From Sporosarcina ureae DSM 2281 (GTDB taxonomy: Bacteria; Bacillota; Bacilli; Bacillales_A; Planococcaceae), in NCBI RefSeq assembly GCF_000425545.1, contig NZ_AUDQ01000005.1, positions 1-64,000 of the forward strand: a DNA stretch of 64,000 nt. Direction: 5' to 3'. A program made the position numbers and the translations under genes. This document shows, one piece after another, positions 34,693 through 45,322 of this stretch. Position 1 is the stretch's first letter. Every line of letters starts with the position of its first letter. A model generated the notes under the pieces. That model ran no database searches. It was given only the letters and a program-made list of their open reading frames with translations, and had not been told where the DNA came from.

Positions 34693-35973
34693 TCAGATTA
34701 GACCCTTGCCTTTTTTCGCCTTCATTTCTTCATTGAGCTTGTTGAAGAATTCTTCGTTGTTTTCGGATTGGCTCAGTTTTTTCATGAAACGTTCAGTGAA
34801 GTCATGGGAATCTGAGAACGTTTTTCTGATGGCCCATAGTTTTTCCAAGTTACCTTTTGGAATGAGTAGTTCTTCTTTTCGTGTGCCTGAGCGACGGATG
34901 TCCAGCGCTGGGAAGATTCTGCGTTCGGCTAGGTTGCGGTCTAGGTGTAGTTCCATGTTGCCGGTTCCTTTGAATTCTTCGTAGATGACTTCGTCCATGC
35001 GTGAGCCGGTTTCTATTAGGGCGGTGGCAAGGATGGTTAAGCTTCCACCTTCTTCGATGTTACGTGCAGCGCCGAAGAATCTTTTTGGTCGATGGAAAGC
35101 TGCCGGGTCAATTCCTCCGGATAGTGTTCGTCCACTCGGTGGGATGACTAAGTTGAATGCACGTGCCAATCGTGTGATGGAGTCCATTAAAATGATAACG
35201 TCGCGTTTACTTTCGACTAGACGCATTGCGCGTTCGAGTACAAGTTCCGCTACTTTGACGTGATTTTGTGGTACTTCATCGAATGTGGAACTGACTACGT
35301 CCGCTTTAACAGAACGTTCGATGTCCGTTACTTCTTCTGGACGTTCGTCGATCAGCAATACAATGAGTTCCGCTTCGGGATGGTTTGTTGTGATGGAATT
35401 GGCGATTTCTTTCAACAACGTCGTTTTCCCTGCTTTCGGAGGAGCGACGATTAAACCACGTTGACCAAATCCGACTGGAGAGACGAGGTCCATGATACGT
35501 GTGGACACATTGTTTTTTGACGTTTCTAAATGAATTTGACGTTCTGGGTATAAAGGTGTCAACGCCGGGAAATGAACACGTTCGCGTGCGACTTCTGGAT
35601 TTTGCCCGTTGACTGCTTCTACTTGTAGTAAACCATAGAAGCGTTCGTTTTCTTTTGGTGGCCGAACCTTCCCCGTTACTTTATCGCCGTTACGTAAATC
35701 GAAGCGACGGATTTGAGATGCTGAGATGTAGATATCTTCTGAACTGGACGAGTAATTAATTGGACGTAGGAATCCGTATCCTTCAGATTGAATAATTTCG
35801 AGGACGCCTTCCATGAAGAAGAAGCCTTCTTGTTCGGCGCGGGATTTCAATATAGCGAAGATCAATTCTTTCTTTGTCAGTTTGCTATAGTTGGTAATTT
35901 TAAATTGCTTCGCAAGAGAGTATAGCTCTTTAAGCGTCATATTCTCTAGGTCCGCAAGGGTAATCATTGTCAT
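34693..35973 (-). CDS. rho: Transcription termination factor Rho
   Basis: Hexameric RNA helicase/translocase that ends transcription. 426 residues: N-terminal helical Rho_N (1-45), cold-shock-like RNA-binding domain (about 50-125, [22 protein letters not shown]), ATPase domain with P-loop [16 protein letters not shown]-loop and R-loop region ([18 protein letters not shown]), and the arginine-finger region. No long insertion in the RNA-binding domain. B. subtilis has the same neighbours. Confidence 0.97.
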   Translation of the reverse strand: MTMITLADLENMTLKELYSLAKQFKITNYSKLTKKELIFAILKSRAEQEGFFFMEGVLEIIQSEGYGFLRPINYSSSSEDIYISASQIRRFDLRNGDKVTGKVRPPKENERFYGLLQVEAVNGQNPEVARERVHFPALTPLYPERQIHLETSKNNVSTRIMDLVSPVGFGQRGLIVAPPKAGKTTLLKEIANSITTNHPEAELIVLLIDERPEEVTDIERSVKADVVSSTFDEVPQNHVKVAELVLERAMRLVESKRDVIILMDSITRLARAFNLVIPPSGRTLSGGIDPAAFHRPKRFFGAARNIEEGGSLTILATALIETGSRMDEVIYEEFKGTGNMELHLDRNLAERRIFPALDIRRSGTRKEELLIPKGNLEKLWAIRKTFSDSHDFTERFMKKLSQSENNEEFFNKLNEEMKAKKGKGLI

Positions 35974-36103
35974 CTATGCGTACACCACTCTTCATTTTTT
36001 GTATGGAAAATTTGGCATAGTAAATAGAAAGGAGAGTACACGATGTACTTCCTTTCCTTCAGTAGCCGGACATTATGGATCTAGATAGTTTTAGGAAATA
36101 GAG

Positions 36104-36123
36104 ACCCGGTTGTGACACCGGGT
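36104..36123 (-). terminator. Weak hairpin behind glpX
   Basis: Perfect 6-bp stem ACCCGG/CCGGGT with an 8-base loop about 10 bp behind the glpX stop. The tail is only moderately T-rich, so termination may be partial. Confidence 0.45.
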
Positions 36124-36133
36124 ATTGAGGGAG

Positions 36134-37099
36134 TTAGTCTTGCATTACGAGAAGAGGTTTTTTCTTCATACTGTGGCGACCTTCTACGAAACGAATTGTT
36201 CCTGATTTCGAGCGCATAACGATCGACTGAGTTCGGCAATACGTACCTTTAAACTGTACGCCGTCCATCAATTCGCCGTCTGTTACGCCTGTTGCTGCGA
36301 AAATACAGTCGTCTCCTTTTACTAAATCGTCCATCATTAGAACTTTATCTACGTCGATGCCCATTTTGATGCAACGTTCTCTTTCTTCGTCATTTGAAGG
36401 AACAAGACGTCCTTGGATTTCTCCACCGAGACATTTCAATCCGACTGCTGCGATTACACCTTCAGGAGCACCGCCTCTACCGAATAAAATATCCACACCT
36501 GTGTCATCGAAAGCTGTATTGATAGCAGCTGCTACGTCGCCATCTTCTATCAATTTGATACGAGCACCCGCTTCACGAATTTCTTCGATGATGGCTGCGT
36601 GGCGTTCACGGTTCAAAACAGATGCTACAAGGTCAGATACTGATTTATTTTTCGCTTTTGCTACAGCCATCAAGTTATCTGTAACGCTTGCGTCGATATC
36701 AATTTTCCCAACCGCTTCAGGTCCTACTGCAATTTTGTCCATATACATATCCGGTGCGTTTAGCAAGTTGCCTTTATCTGCAACAGCCAAAACAGCTAGT
36801 GCATTCCATCCACCTGCCGCTACGATATTCGTACCTTCGACTGGATCGACAGCGATATCTACAGCGGGTCCGTGACCTGTTCCAAGTTCTTCACCGATAT
36901 ATAGCATAGGCGCTTCGTCCATTTCACCTTCACCGATCACGACTATACCTTCCATAGGAATTGTGTCGAATACTGTACGCATTGCTTCTGTTGCCGCGTC
37001 GTCTGCTTCGTTCTTCAAACCGCGTCCCATCCAGCGAGCTGCCGCTACGGCTGCTGCCTCTGTTACACGCACTAATTCCATTGATAAACTACGTTCCAT
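36134..37099 (-). CDS. glpX: Class II fructose-1,6-bisphosphatase GlpX
   Basis: Hydrolyses fructose 1,6-bisphosphate in gluconeogenesis. 321 residues in the FIG superfamily: [32 protein letters not shown] (metal site) and the typical N-terminus [17 protein letters not shown]. The ATG at 37099 follows AGGAGGAA; the in-frame start 18 codons earlier is discarded. Neighbours fbaA, murAB and transaldolase place it in a sugar-phosphate cluster common to Bacillales. Confidence 0.95.
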   Translation of the reverse strand: MERSLSMELVRVTEAAAVAAARWMGRGLKNEADDAATEAMRTVFDTIPMEGIVVIGEGEMDEAPMLYIGEELGTGHGPAVDIAVDPVEGTNIVAAGGWNALAVLAVADKGNLLNAPDMYMDKIAVGPEAVGKIDIDASVTDNLMAVAKAKNKSVSDLVASVLNRERHAAIIEEIREAGARIKLIEDGDVAAAINTAFDDTGVDILFGRGGAPEGVIAAVGLKCLGGEIQGRLVPSNDEERERCIKMGIDVDKVLMMDDLVKGDDCIFAATGVTDGELMDGVQFKGTYCRTQSIVMRSKSGTIRFVEGRHSMKKKPLLVMQD

Positions 37100-37236
37100 A
37101 ATGTTTTGTTCCTCCTGTTTGCGGTAAGGCGCGTATTGCGTATTACCTTTCATTTGCCTACGTCCGCATCCAATGGCTACTTTCTACGTAATGGATGTGT
37201 CGTTTGAGTCTATTATACACGTTTTGGCAATTTGCG

Positions 37237-38514
37237 TCACTCAGAAATTGAAGACGGAGTGAGCACTTTTACTTTATTGATATCGGCACCAAGATTTTGC
37301 AATTTGTTAATGATATCGCCATAGCCGCGTTCAATATGTTCAATTTCATGGATTTCTGTTTCTCCGCTAGCTAGTAATCCCGCGATCAATAACGCAGCTC
37401 CGGCACGTAAATCTGTTGCTTCAACCGTTGCCGCTTGCAATTCTGTTGGCCCTGTTATGATGGCAGAACGACCTTCTACTCTACCTTCCGCATTCATCCG
37501 ACGAAGCTCATCGATTTGTTTAAAGCGTGCTGGATAGATGGTGTCTGTCAGAATAGATGAACCTTCCGCCTGTGTCGATAAAACACCAAACGGTTGCTGC
37601 AAGTCTGTCGGAAATCCTGGATAAACGAGAGTTTTCACATCGACCGCATGAAGTTTTTCAGTTTTCGGAATGAAAATTTGTTCTTCACCGACTTCTACTT
37701 TCACGCCCATTTCACGAAGCTTCGCCGTGACCGCTTCAACATGCAAAGGAATGACATTATCAATTGTGACGCCATCACCAATTGCGGCTGCCATGATCAT
37801 ATGGGTACCTGTTTCAATACGGTCCGGAATGATAGTGTGTTTCGTACCGTGCAATGTTTCTACGCCTTCGATACGAATGACGTTCGTTCCTGCACCTTTA
37901 ATATTCGCGCCCATATTGGAAAGCAAAGTCGCTACATCAATAATTTCGGGTTCTTTCGCTGCGTTTTCAATAATCGTTTTGCCTTTTGCTTTAACAGCGG
38001 CAAGCATGATATTGATCGTGGCACCGACGCTGACGACGTCTAAATAAATTTTCGCGCCATACAGTTCATCTGCACGCAAATAAATAGCGCCGTGTTCATT
38101 TTCGACTTTGGCACCCAGTGCTTCAAAGCCCTTAATATGTTGATCAATCGGGCGTGGACCCAAGTGACAACCTCCAGGTAATCCGATAACGGCGTGCTTG
38201 AACTTGCCAAGCATCGCCCCCATCATATAGTAGGATGCACGAAGTTTTTTGACGTTACCGTTAGGCAATGGCATAGAAATGATTTCAGTTGGATCGATGG
38301 TCATTGTGCCATCTTTCATTTCCACTTTGCCGCCGATTTCTTCGACGAGCGTCTGCAATGTATAGACATCTGAAATTTCGGGAAGACCTGCAATAGTAAC
38401 AGGTGAATCTGCTAGAATAGCCGCAGGAATTAGAGCTACTGCGCTGTTCTTCGCTCCACTCACTCTGATCGTTCCTTGCAGTCGTTTTCCGCCTTTGATT
38501 TTATAAACGTCCAT
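37237..38514 (-). CDS. murAB: Second MurA paralogue (MurAB/MurZ type)
   Basis: A 425-residue UDP-GlcNAc enolpyruvyl transferase, paralogous to the gene at 10.5 kb. Lysine/asparagine pair in [13 protein letters not shown] and catalytic Cys116 in [17 protein letters not shown] are present, so it should be active. Location between transaldolase and glpX is that of B. subtilis murAB. The ATG at 38514 follows AAGGAGC; its preceding in-frame start overlaps the transaldolase stop and is less likely. Confidence 0.95.
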   Translation of the reverse strand: MDVYKIKGGKRLQGTIRVSGAKNSAVALIPAAILADSPVTIAGLPEISDVYTLQTLVEEIGGKVEMKDGTMTIDPTEIISMPLPNGNVKKLRASYYMMGAMLGKFKHAVIGLPGGCHLGPRPIDQHIKGFEALGAKVENEHGAIYLRADELYGAKIYLDVVSVGATINIMLAAVKAKGKTIIENAAKEPEIIDVATLLSNMGANIKGAGTNVIRIEGVETLHGTKHTIIPDRIETGTHMIMAAAIGDGVTIDNVIPLHVEAVTAKLREMGVKVEVGEEQIFIPKTEKLHAVDVKTLVYPGFPTDLQQPFGVLSTQAEGSSILTDTIYPARFKQIDELRRMNAEGRVEGRSAIITGPTELQAATVEATDLRAGAALLIAGLLASGETEIHEIEHIERGYGDIINKLQNLGADINKVKVLTPSSISE

Positions 38515-38534
38515 TTCAAGCTCCTTTTGTTCTA

Positions 38535-39182
38535 TCACTTATTCGTTCTGGTTTCCCAGTCTTTCAAAAACTGATCGATTCCTTTAGTTGTCAACGGGTG
38601 TGCAAATAGACTCTGAAGTACGTTGAATGGAGTTGTCGCAATATGCGCTCCTGCAAGTGCTGCAGCCGTAATATGTTGTGGGTGTCTAATGGAAGCTGCG
38701 ATAATTTGTGTATCCAAGTCATGGATCGTGAAGATATCTGAAATCGTTTCGATTAACTCGACACCATTTTGGCCAATATCATCCAAACGTCCGATGAATG
38801 GTGAAACGTATGTCGCGCCTGCACGCGCTGCTAGCAAGGCTTGATTGGCACTAAAAATGAGAGTGACGTTCGTTTTGATTCCTTCTGCTGCGAATACAGA
38901 ACAAGCTTTCAAGCCTTCAGGTGTCATCGGTAATTTCACCGTGATGTTTTCTGCAAGGGCTGCAAGTTTACGTCCTTCTTCGATCATACCTTCTGCATCC
39001 AAAGCGATAACTTCCGCACTGACAGAACCAGGTACAAGAGCCGTGATTTCTTTCAAGCGGTCATGGAATGAAATATTTTCTTTTGCAACAAGCGATGGGT
39101 TGGTTGTGACACCAGAGATGATCCCCCAGCTATGCGCTTCTTTAATTTCCTCAAAATTGGCTGTATCTATAAAAAATTTCAT
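38535..39182 (-). CDS. tal: Transaldolase / fructose-6-phosphate aldolase-like (TalC type)
   Basis: A 215-residue small transaldolase, (beta/alpha)8 fold. Schiff-base lysine is Lys83 in [20 protein letters not shown] and [12 protein letters not shown] at the N-terminus and [12 protein letters not shown] are family motifs. Transfers dihydroxyacetone units in the non-oxidative pentose phosphate pathway. It follows fbaA with a terminator between. Confidence 0.93.
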   Translation of the reverse strand: MKFFIDTANFEEIKEAHSWGIISGVTTNPSLVAKENISFHDRLKEITALVPGSVSAEVIALDAEGMIEEGRKLAALAENITVKLPMTPEGLKACSVFAAEGIKTNVTLIFSANQALLAARAGATYVSPFIGRLDDIGQNGVELIETISDIFTIHDLDTQIIAASIRHPQHITAAALAGAHIATTPFNVLQSLFAHPLTTKGIDQFLKDWETRTNK

Positions 39183-39220
39183 GTATGATATCCTCCTAGT
39201 TGTGGTTGATTCATTTAGCT

Positions 39221-39260
39221 AAAAAGCAAAGAAGGAGACAGGTTCCGCTCCTCCTTTGCT
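39221..39260 (-). terminator. Intrinsic terminator of fbaA
   Basis: Long stem AGCAAAG.AGGAG/CTCCT.CTTTGCT followed by five T on the minus strand, between fbaA and the transaldolase gene. Confidence 0.88.
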
Positions 39261-39277
39261 CAATCAGAATTCTGTAA

Positions 39278-40135
39278 TTACGCTTGGTTTGAACTGCCGA
39301 ACTCACGCATTTTTCCGATTACCGTTGCTTTGATCGCTTCGCGCATTGGTCCAAGGAATTTACGTGGATCATAGACTTCAGAATCTTCGTTAAGAATTTC
39401 GCGTACAGCTTTTGTACCTTGAATCTGATTTTCTGTGTTGACGTTAATTTTAGACGTACCAAGTGAAATGGCACGTTGAATATCCTTCGTCGGAATACCT
39501 GTACCACCGTGCAACACGAGTGGAATATCCCCTTGTTTCGAGATTTCTTCCATTTCTTCAAATCCAAGATTCGGTTCGCCTTTATACGGTCCGTGTACAG
39601 AACCAAGTGCAGGTGCCAGGCAGTCAATACCTGTCTTTTCTACAAGCTCTCTGCATTCAGCCGGGTCTGCATAAATAACACCGTCTGCGATGACGTCATC
39701 TTCCTGACCACCAACAACGCCAAGTTCAGCTTCTACTGATACATTATGTTGCTTCGCGAAATCCACCACTTTTTTCGTGATTTCAATGTTTTCTTCAAGT
39801 GGCTTAGAAGATGCATCGATCATGACAGAAGTGAAGCCTGCTTCAATCGCTTCTTTACACTTCTCAAAGCTGGAACCGTGATCTAAATGAATGGCTACCG
39901 GCACAGTAGTACCGTAGTCCTCCATTAATCCTTTGACCATCATAACGACTGTTTTGAATCCGCCCATATAGCGTGCAGCGCCTTCTGAAACGCCTAAAAT
40001 AACAGGTGACTTCTCTTCTTCGGCAGCTTGTAAGATGGCCTGTGTATATTCCAGGTTATTCAAGTTATATTGACCAATCGCATATCCTCGCTCTTTACCT
40101 TGGATCATCATTTCCTTCATCGAGACCAGTGGCAT
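39278..40135 (-). CDS. fbaA: Class II fructose-bisphosphate aldolase
   Basis: Zinc aldolase of glycolysis and gluconeogenesis. The 285-residue TIM barrel has the zinc/active-site motif [20 protein letters not shown] and the second PROSITE block with GVVGGQEDD; the catalytic substrate loop TEN..QG is present. The start follows AAGGAGGAA. Next to spo0F, as in B. subtilis. Confidence 0.96.
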   Translation of the reverse strand: MPLVSMKEMMIQGKERGYAIGQYNLNNLEYTQAILQAAEEEKSPVILGVSEGAARYMGGFKTVVMMVKGLMEDYGTTVPVAIHLDHGSSFEKCKEAIEAGFTSVMIDASSKPLEENIEITKKVVDFAKQHNVSVEAELGVVGGQEDDVIADGVIYADPAECRELVEKTGIDCLAPALGSVHGPYKGEPNLGFEEMEEISKQGDIPLVLHGGTGIPTKDIQRAISLGTSKINVNTENQIQGTKAVREILNEDSEVYDPRKFLGPMREAIKATVIGKMREFGSSNQA

Positions 40136-40233
40136 GTTAAATTCCTCCTTGAGTTTTTCACGAATTTTTATGTGTAGTAATTATAGTTATTTCCATCCAT
40201 TAGCATATCAAATTCATGCAATGATTACTACTA

Positions 40234-40602
40234 TCAGACGTCTAGTAGCTCCAACCTTTTTAAGACGCTATCGCGCACTTCGAAAATATCGAACGGTTTG
40301 GTAAAGTGCCGATCAATACCAAGTTTATCCGCATCTTGCAGTAATTCTATTTCACTGTACGCTGTCATCATCATCACAATTGCGTCAGGCGATAGGTTTC
40401 GGATTTCTCTTAATACCTCGACGCCATTCATGCCTGGCATCTTCATATCAAGTAAAATACAGTCTGGATTAAGTTTCTGAACTATTTCTAACGCTTCTTT
40501 TCCATTTGATGCAAGCGCTGTCATTATTCCGGTTGGTTTGAAGATTTCCTCCAGCAATAATCGAATCCCTGGTTGGTCATCCACAATTAATAAATTTTTC
40601 AT
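40234..40602 (-). CDS. spo0F: Sporulation phosphorelay response regulator Spo0F
   Basis: A 122-residue single-domain receiver that takes phosphate from sporulation kinases and hands it to Spo0B. Acidic pocket Asp8-Asp9 (LIVDDQPGIR), phosphoacceptor Asp52 in CILLDMKMPGMNG, and Lys near 102 in HFTKPFDIFE. Three in-frame ATGs cluster at the start; the one at 40602 has GGGAGAG at the best distance. Divergent from the DUF2529 gene; fbaA is downstream. Confidence 0.95.
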   Translation of the reverse strand: MKNLLIVDDQPGIRLLLEEIFKPTGIMTALASNGKEALEIVQKLNPDCILLDMKMPGMNGVEVLREIRNLSPDAIVMMMTAYSEIELLQDADKLGIDRHFTKPFDIFEVRDSVLKRLELLDV

Positions 40603-40779
40603 CCACATCTCTCCCATCACCTAATTTTTCTTGTTTGATTTTGTACTTACAGTGTAATCTACATTTGTTATTCTTGTATAATAAAAGAATGTATATAGAA
40701 AAATTATGTATGATTCTATCTCTCTATTTTATTTGTCTATGTAATACTGTTCAAGAAAATTCCGATAACTCCTCTATTT

Positions 40780-40786
40780 TTCGTCA
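40780..40786 (-). promoter_or_regulatory. Possible Spo0A box between spo0F and DUF2529
   Basis: TGACGAA on the minus strand fits the 0A-box core TGNCGAA and lies about 180 bp upstream of spo0F. A plausible -10 TATAAT for the rightward gene is at 40677-40682. A single heptamer can occur by chance, so support is weak. Confidence 0.3.
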
Positions 40787-40841
40787 ACTATTTTGCACTT
40801 CTTTCATTTCTCACCTATACTGAGATTTTGGAGGGGTTTTC

Positions 40842-41369
40842 GTGAAAATATTAACTACACAAATTAGAGGTCTTCTGGAGAGAATTGCAGAAGGACAAGA
40901 TGAATCAATGGAAGAAACGGCTCGTTTATTGGCGCAAGCATTAGTAGGCGAAGGACGAATTGTTTTGACAGCTTTTGATGAAATGGAAGCAGTTACTGCG
41001 ACTGCACTGGAGGGTGTCGAACCGTTGGAGGGTGCTATTCGTTACACTAAAGAGTTGGAGCTGACGACGGCGGATCGCGTATGGTTGCTTGTGCGAAAGG
41101 CAGATCATCCCGCTGCGCTTAAGCTGGCACGCGAGCTCGCGGATCAATTCATCCCATTTGCAGTGTTGGCTGCGGATAAGGAAGAAGAGGACAACGAACT
41201 TGCTTCTCTTGCGTATACGTATATTTCGACAGGTTTGAAAAAGGGACTCATTCCGGGTCCTACAGGCGAAAGAATCGTACAGCCCCACGCGCTTGCTGCG
41301 TTGTTTGTATATGAAGCAGTAAAGCTGTCGATTGACGATATGTTGGCGGATGAAGACGACGAGCTGTAA
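40842..41369 (+). CDS. DUF2529 family protein (YwjG-like)
   Basis: A 175-residue soluble protein on the plus strand, divergent from spo0F. It matches YwjG/DUF2529: KILTTQIRGLLERIAEGQDE at the start and PTGERIVQPHALAALFVYEA near residue 145; the fold resembles sugar isomerase (SIS) domains. The ATG follows TTTGGAGGGG. Between spo0F and pyrG in B. subtilis too. Function unknown. Confidence 0.85.
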   Translation: MKILTTQIRGLLERIAEGQDESMEETARLLAQALVGEGRIVLTAFDEMEAVTATALEGVEPLEGAIRYTKELELTTADRVWLLVRKADHPAALKLARELADQFIPFAVLAADKEEEDNELASLAYTYISTGLKKGLIPGPTGERIVQPHALAALFVYEAVKLSIDDMLADEDDEL

Positions 41370-41390
41370 CTTGGCATAGGGTGGAGTTGC

Positions 41391-41425
41391 TGTTGGGGTG
41401 GGGATTGGGTGATACTTTCCATTGC
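41391..41425 (-). repeat. Fragment of the dispersed palindromic element
   Basis: GTTGGGGTGGGGATTGG followed by GATACTTTCC resembles the left edge of minus-orientation copies (20120, 44555) and then stops. It lies 140 bp before copy 3 in opposite orientation, as in other inverted pairs. Confidence 0.45.
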
Positions 41426-41561
41426 GCTTTGAAGTTTCGTTAGTAATCAGTGATTAACTAGAAACCAGATAAGATCCGCACTCGGACTTAAAAATTGTTC
41501 AAAAACAGCAAAACTTTATACACGATTTACAGTAAGTGATGCAAGTACATCCGCTTGGTAT

Positions 41562-41700
41562 CTAGGATTGAAGCGGAAGCTGGCGGCGACTCCCGATGGA
41601 TTAGCGAGAGCTTGAGACCCTGGACGAAGCGAAGCGTAGGAAGCGGCTCAAGCCGAGCCCATGGGAAAGCGTCCGCCAGCTGGAGCTTCAATCCCCTTAC
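41562..41700 (+). repeat. Dispersed palindromic element, copy 3
   Basis: Ends are GGATTGAAGC and GCTTCAATCC; inner arms AGCTGGCGG/CCGCCAGCT. Centre has GCGACTCCCG, CTTGAGACCCTGG, GGCTCAAGCC and GGGAAAGCGTCC. The whole is a long imperfect palindrome behind pyrG, between its terminator and the DUF2529 gene. Confidence 0.85.
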
Positions 41701-41742
41701 ACTCAGCAACTCTACTTTCAAGTCTCCGCTCATATTCAAAGT

Positions 41743-41779
41743 CAAAAATGCCCACAGAAGAAAATCTTCTGTGGGCATT
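41743..41779 (-). terminator. Intrinsic terminator of pyrG
   Basis: Perfect 14-bp stem ATGCCCACAGAAGA/TCTTCTGTGGGCAT with a minimal loop followed by TTTTT on the minus strand. Confidence 0.93.
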
Positions 41780-41784
41780 GTTTT

Positions 41785-43401
<1,617 letters not shown>

Positions 43402-43439
43402 TTATTCTTTTTCCAAGCTATTAGGGTCGATATAAAATC

Positions 43440-43482
43440 AAAAAAGCGCCCCGTTTGTAGCGTAACTACAATAAGGAGCGCG
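43440..43482 (-). terminator. Attenuator/terminator in the pyrG leader
   Basis: Stem with GCGCtCC/GGgGCGC at the base and TTGTAG(c)/GCTACAA at the top, followed by six T on the minus strand. The 5' arm contains CTCCTT, the pyrimidine stretch that slipped poly-G 5' ends pair with in B. subtilis pyrG. It would also stop rpoE transcripts. Confidence 0.8.
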
Positions 43483-43515
43483 TATACACGAATTTATGTG
43501 TCCTTTTCAGGAGCC

Positions 43516-43551
43516 CATCCAAATCTTATATTTTTGGGCACTAAAAGTCAA
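43516..43551 (-). promoter_or_regulatory. pyrG promoter with GGGC start
   Basis: On the minus strand -35 TTGACT (43546-43551), 17-bp spacer, -10 TAAGAT (43523-43528), then GGGCTCC starting at 43516, six bases behind the -10. B. subtilis pyrG also starts at GGGC and is controlled by reiterative G addition under low CTP. The promoter begins 6 bp behind the rpoE stop codon. Confidence 0.8.
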
Positions 43552-43557
43552 GTCCGA

Positions 43558-44133
43558 TTATTTCTCTTCCTCGTACTCTTCGTCTTCTTCGTACTCTTCT
43601 TCATCGTCCTCGTCATCTTCTTCGATATCGAGTTCTACTTCAGGAATAACTTCCAGGTCGTCATCAGGATCGATTAAATCTTCCTCGAGTTCGACTACTT
43701 CCTCTTCTTCCTCATCCTCGTCGTCTACATCATCTTCTTCGCCGAGTTCTACGTATTCTTCATCGAAGATTTCTTCTTCGTCATCATCATCTTCTTCGAT
43801 ATCATCTTCGTCGTAATCTTTTTTCTTCTTTTTCTTCTTGCGTACTTTTACGACAGGTGCTGTTTCTTCTTCAATCTGATCAACTGGATACCATTCGCGT
43901 AAGCCCCAACGGTTGTCTTGGATCGCAAGGAATCTGCCATCGATGTTCAGGTCTGTATAAAATTGAAGGAGCTTTTCCTTCAATTCTTTCTCGCTTATAC
44001 CTGTAAGTTTACGGAACTCTTCCATTAATTCCGCCAACGTGAGGGATTCACGTCGTTCTGTCAGTACCTGGTGCGTAATGTTGATTAATGATTCTTCCAA
44101 CAGCTCTTCTTTTGTCATGTCATGGATATTCAA
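43558..44133 (-). CDS. rpoE: RNA polymerase delta subunit
   Basis: Gram-positive RNA polymerase accessory subunit that speeds recycling and affects open-complex stability. 191 residues: folded N-terminal domain (QFYTDLNIDGRFLAIQDNRWGLREWYP) and an unstructured tail from about residue 90 that is almost wholly Asp/Glu after a KKKKKK stretch. A TTG at 44133 is chosen: AAAGGA lies upstream, and LNIHDMTKEELLEE then aligns residue for residue with the B. subtilis N-terminus. The Ser-rich frame on the other strand is its shadow. Confidence 0.93.
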   Translation of the reverse strand: MNIHDMTKEELLEESLINITHQVLTERRESLTLAELMEEFRKLTGISEKELKEKLLQFYTDLNIDGRFLAIQDNRWGLREWYPVDQIEEETAPVVKVRKKKKKKKDYDEDDIEEDDDDEEEIFDEEYVELGEEDDVDDEDEEEEEVVELEEDLIDPDDDLEVIPEVELDIEEDDEDDEEEYEEDEEYEEEK

Positions 44134-44266
44134 TGTATGGCACGTCCTTTCTTCTATCAATCACACGCGGAACCGACCAAGTCAGTGAATGATTTGGCCG
44201 ATCGACGTTTTTATCTTGTAGCATATAAGCATAGTGTACATTATATACGTTATTTCTACCAATATG

Positions 44267-44431
44267 CTACATTCTTTTACTTCTCTTTATATTTCTATAC
44301 TCAGTAATGGTCAAATACCCCAGGTAGACCGCCCCGATGGTGAAGGGGATTATGCCGAGTCCGCTGTTGTAGAAGAAGAGTGTGAGTGTAATTAAGAGAG
44401 CTATTATGATTGCATGATAGTACCATCTCAC
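44267..44431 (-). CDS. Small membrane protein, 54 aa
   Basis: Two hydrophobic segments (about residues 5-20 and 23-40) and a basic C-terminus (EYRNIKRSKRM). A GTG at 44431 is preferred: AAAGGGA lies ten bases upstream, while the ATG at 44464 has no ribosome-binding site. It could be expressed with rpoE downstream. No family recognised. Confidence 0.55.
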   Translation of the reverse strand: MRWYYHAIIIALLITLTLFFYNSGLGIIPFTIGAVYLGYLTITEYRNIKRSKRM

Positions 44432-44554
44432 ATTCAGCACGTCCCTTTTCTTTGTTGTTCTCATTATACTGACTAACTTACTAAATTATCCACTTTGATA
44501 GGGAAAGAATTTTGCGTAATGGATTAAGTTTCATAGGATATTTGAGATAGAGTG

Positions 44555-44706
44555 GCTGGCATGGCTGTTGGGATGGGGATTTCCGTTCCGAGCGGGCGCT
44601 TTCCTGCGGGCATGGCTTGAGCCTCCTCGTCCGCTTCGCTACCTGCGGGGTCTCAAGGCTCATGCTATTCCCGCGGGAGTCGCCGCTCTACACTCCAATC
44701 CCTTAC
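44555..44706 (-). repeat. Dispersed palindromic element, copy 4
   Basis: Begins GCTGTTGGGATGGGGATTTCC and ends CACTCCAATCCC, with inner arms GAGCGG/CCGCTC. Central blocks GGCTTGAGCC and GGGGTCTCAAGG are the reverse complement of those in copy 3. Followed by a conserved flank (GGTGCCACTTATTGTTGCTC, 44716-44735) also present behind copy 1. Part of an 860-bp gene-free stretch between the small membrane gene and icmF. Confidence 0.8.
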
Positions 44707-44865
44707 AATGAGAGCGGGTGCCACTTATTGTTGCTCACTGAAGCTGCTCTCGTAATTGATTTAGTACCTAACATTTGTACTTATTCCGTCCGTAACTTAA
44801 CTTTTGTCAGAGACATTACGGATTTACTGACTAGCGGCAGTAAGTGATTCTGAAATAAACGTATA

Positions 44866-44975
44866 ATTGAAACGTAAGCTAAGACAATTGCAATGAAGTG
44901 ATTCCACGCTTTGCTTTTACTCGGAGAAGCAATTGCTATTCCCGTGGGATTCGCCCCCCTGCACTCCAATATCTA
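44866..44975 (+). repeat. Dispersed palindromic element, copy 5 (degraded)
   Basis: ATTGAAACGTAAGCT at the left and GGGATTCGCCCCCCTGCACT and CCAAT at the right; the centre holds CACGCTTTGCTTTTACTCGG, the block also in copy 1. Arms no longer pair well. Inverted relative to copy 4, about 160 bp away. Confidence 0.6.
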
Positions 44976-45117
44976 CATTGCTAATGAGAGAGACATATCG
45001 TTACTCACTGAAATTAGTTTCATCATCCATTCAGTACCTGACCTTAAATAAGTTCAAAGACAACAATAATTCACACTACATCGCCAGTAAATATTCCGTT
45101 TCCTTCCACTTTTTACA

Positions 45118-45252
45118 TAAGGATTGCAACGGAAGCTGGGGCGACTCCGGGAGGATAAGCGTGCGCCTTGAGACCCCGCAGGGAGCGAAGCGGACGAGGA
45201 GGCTCAAGCCACGCCCTCCGGAACGCGTCCCCAGCTGGAGTTGCAATCCCAC
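45118..45252 (+). repeat. Dispersed palindromic element, copy 6
   Basis: Ends GGATTGCAAC/GTTGCAATCC, inner arms AGCTGGGG/CCCCAGCT, then GCGACTCCGGGAGGAT, CCTTGAGACCCCGC, GGAGGCTCAAGCC and CCTCCGGAACGCGTCC. The best preserved palindrome of the set, directly behind the icmF terminator. Confidence 0.85.
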
Positions 45253-45273
45253 GCACTTAGCCCATACAAAAGA

Positions 45274-45309
45274 GGATGCCGCCAGAAGTGGTGGCTTCTG
45301 TGACATCCC
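45274..45309 (-). terminator. Intrinsic terminator of icmF
   Basis: Stem GGATG..CAGAAG/CTTCTG..CATCC followed by TCTTTTG on the minus strand, 14 bp behind the icmF stop. Confidence 0.75.
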
Positions 45310-45322
45310 CTTTGAGATGCAA

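Noticed and set aside
43496..43816. Plus-strand Ser-rich protein
   Set aside because: It is the complement of the Asp/Glu tail of rpoE and has no support of its own.
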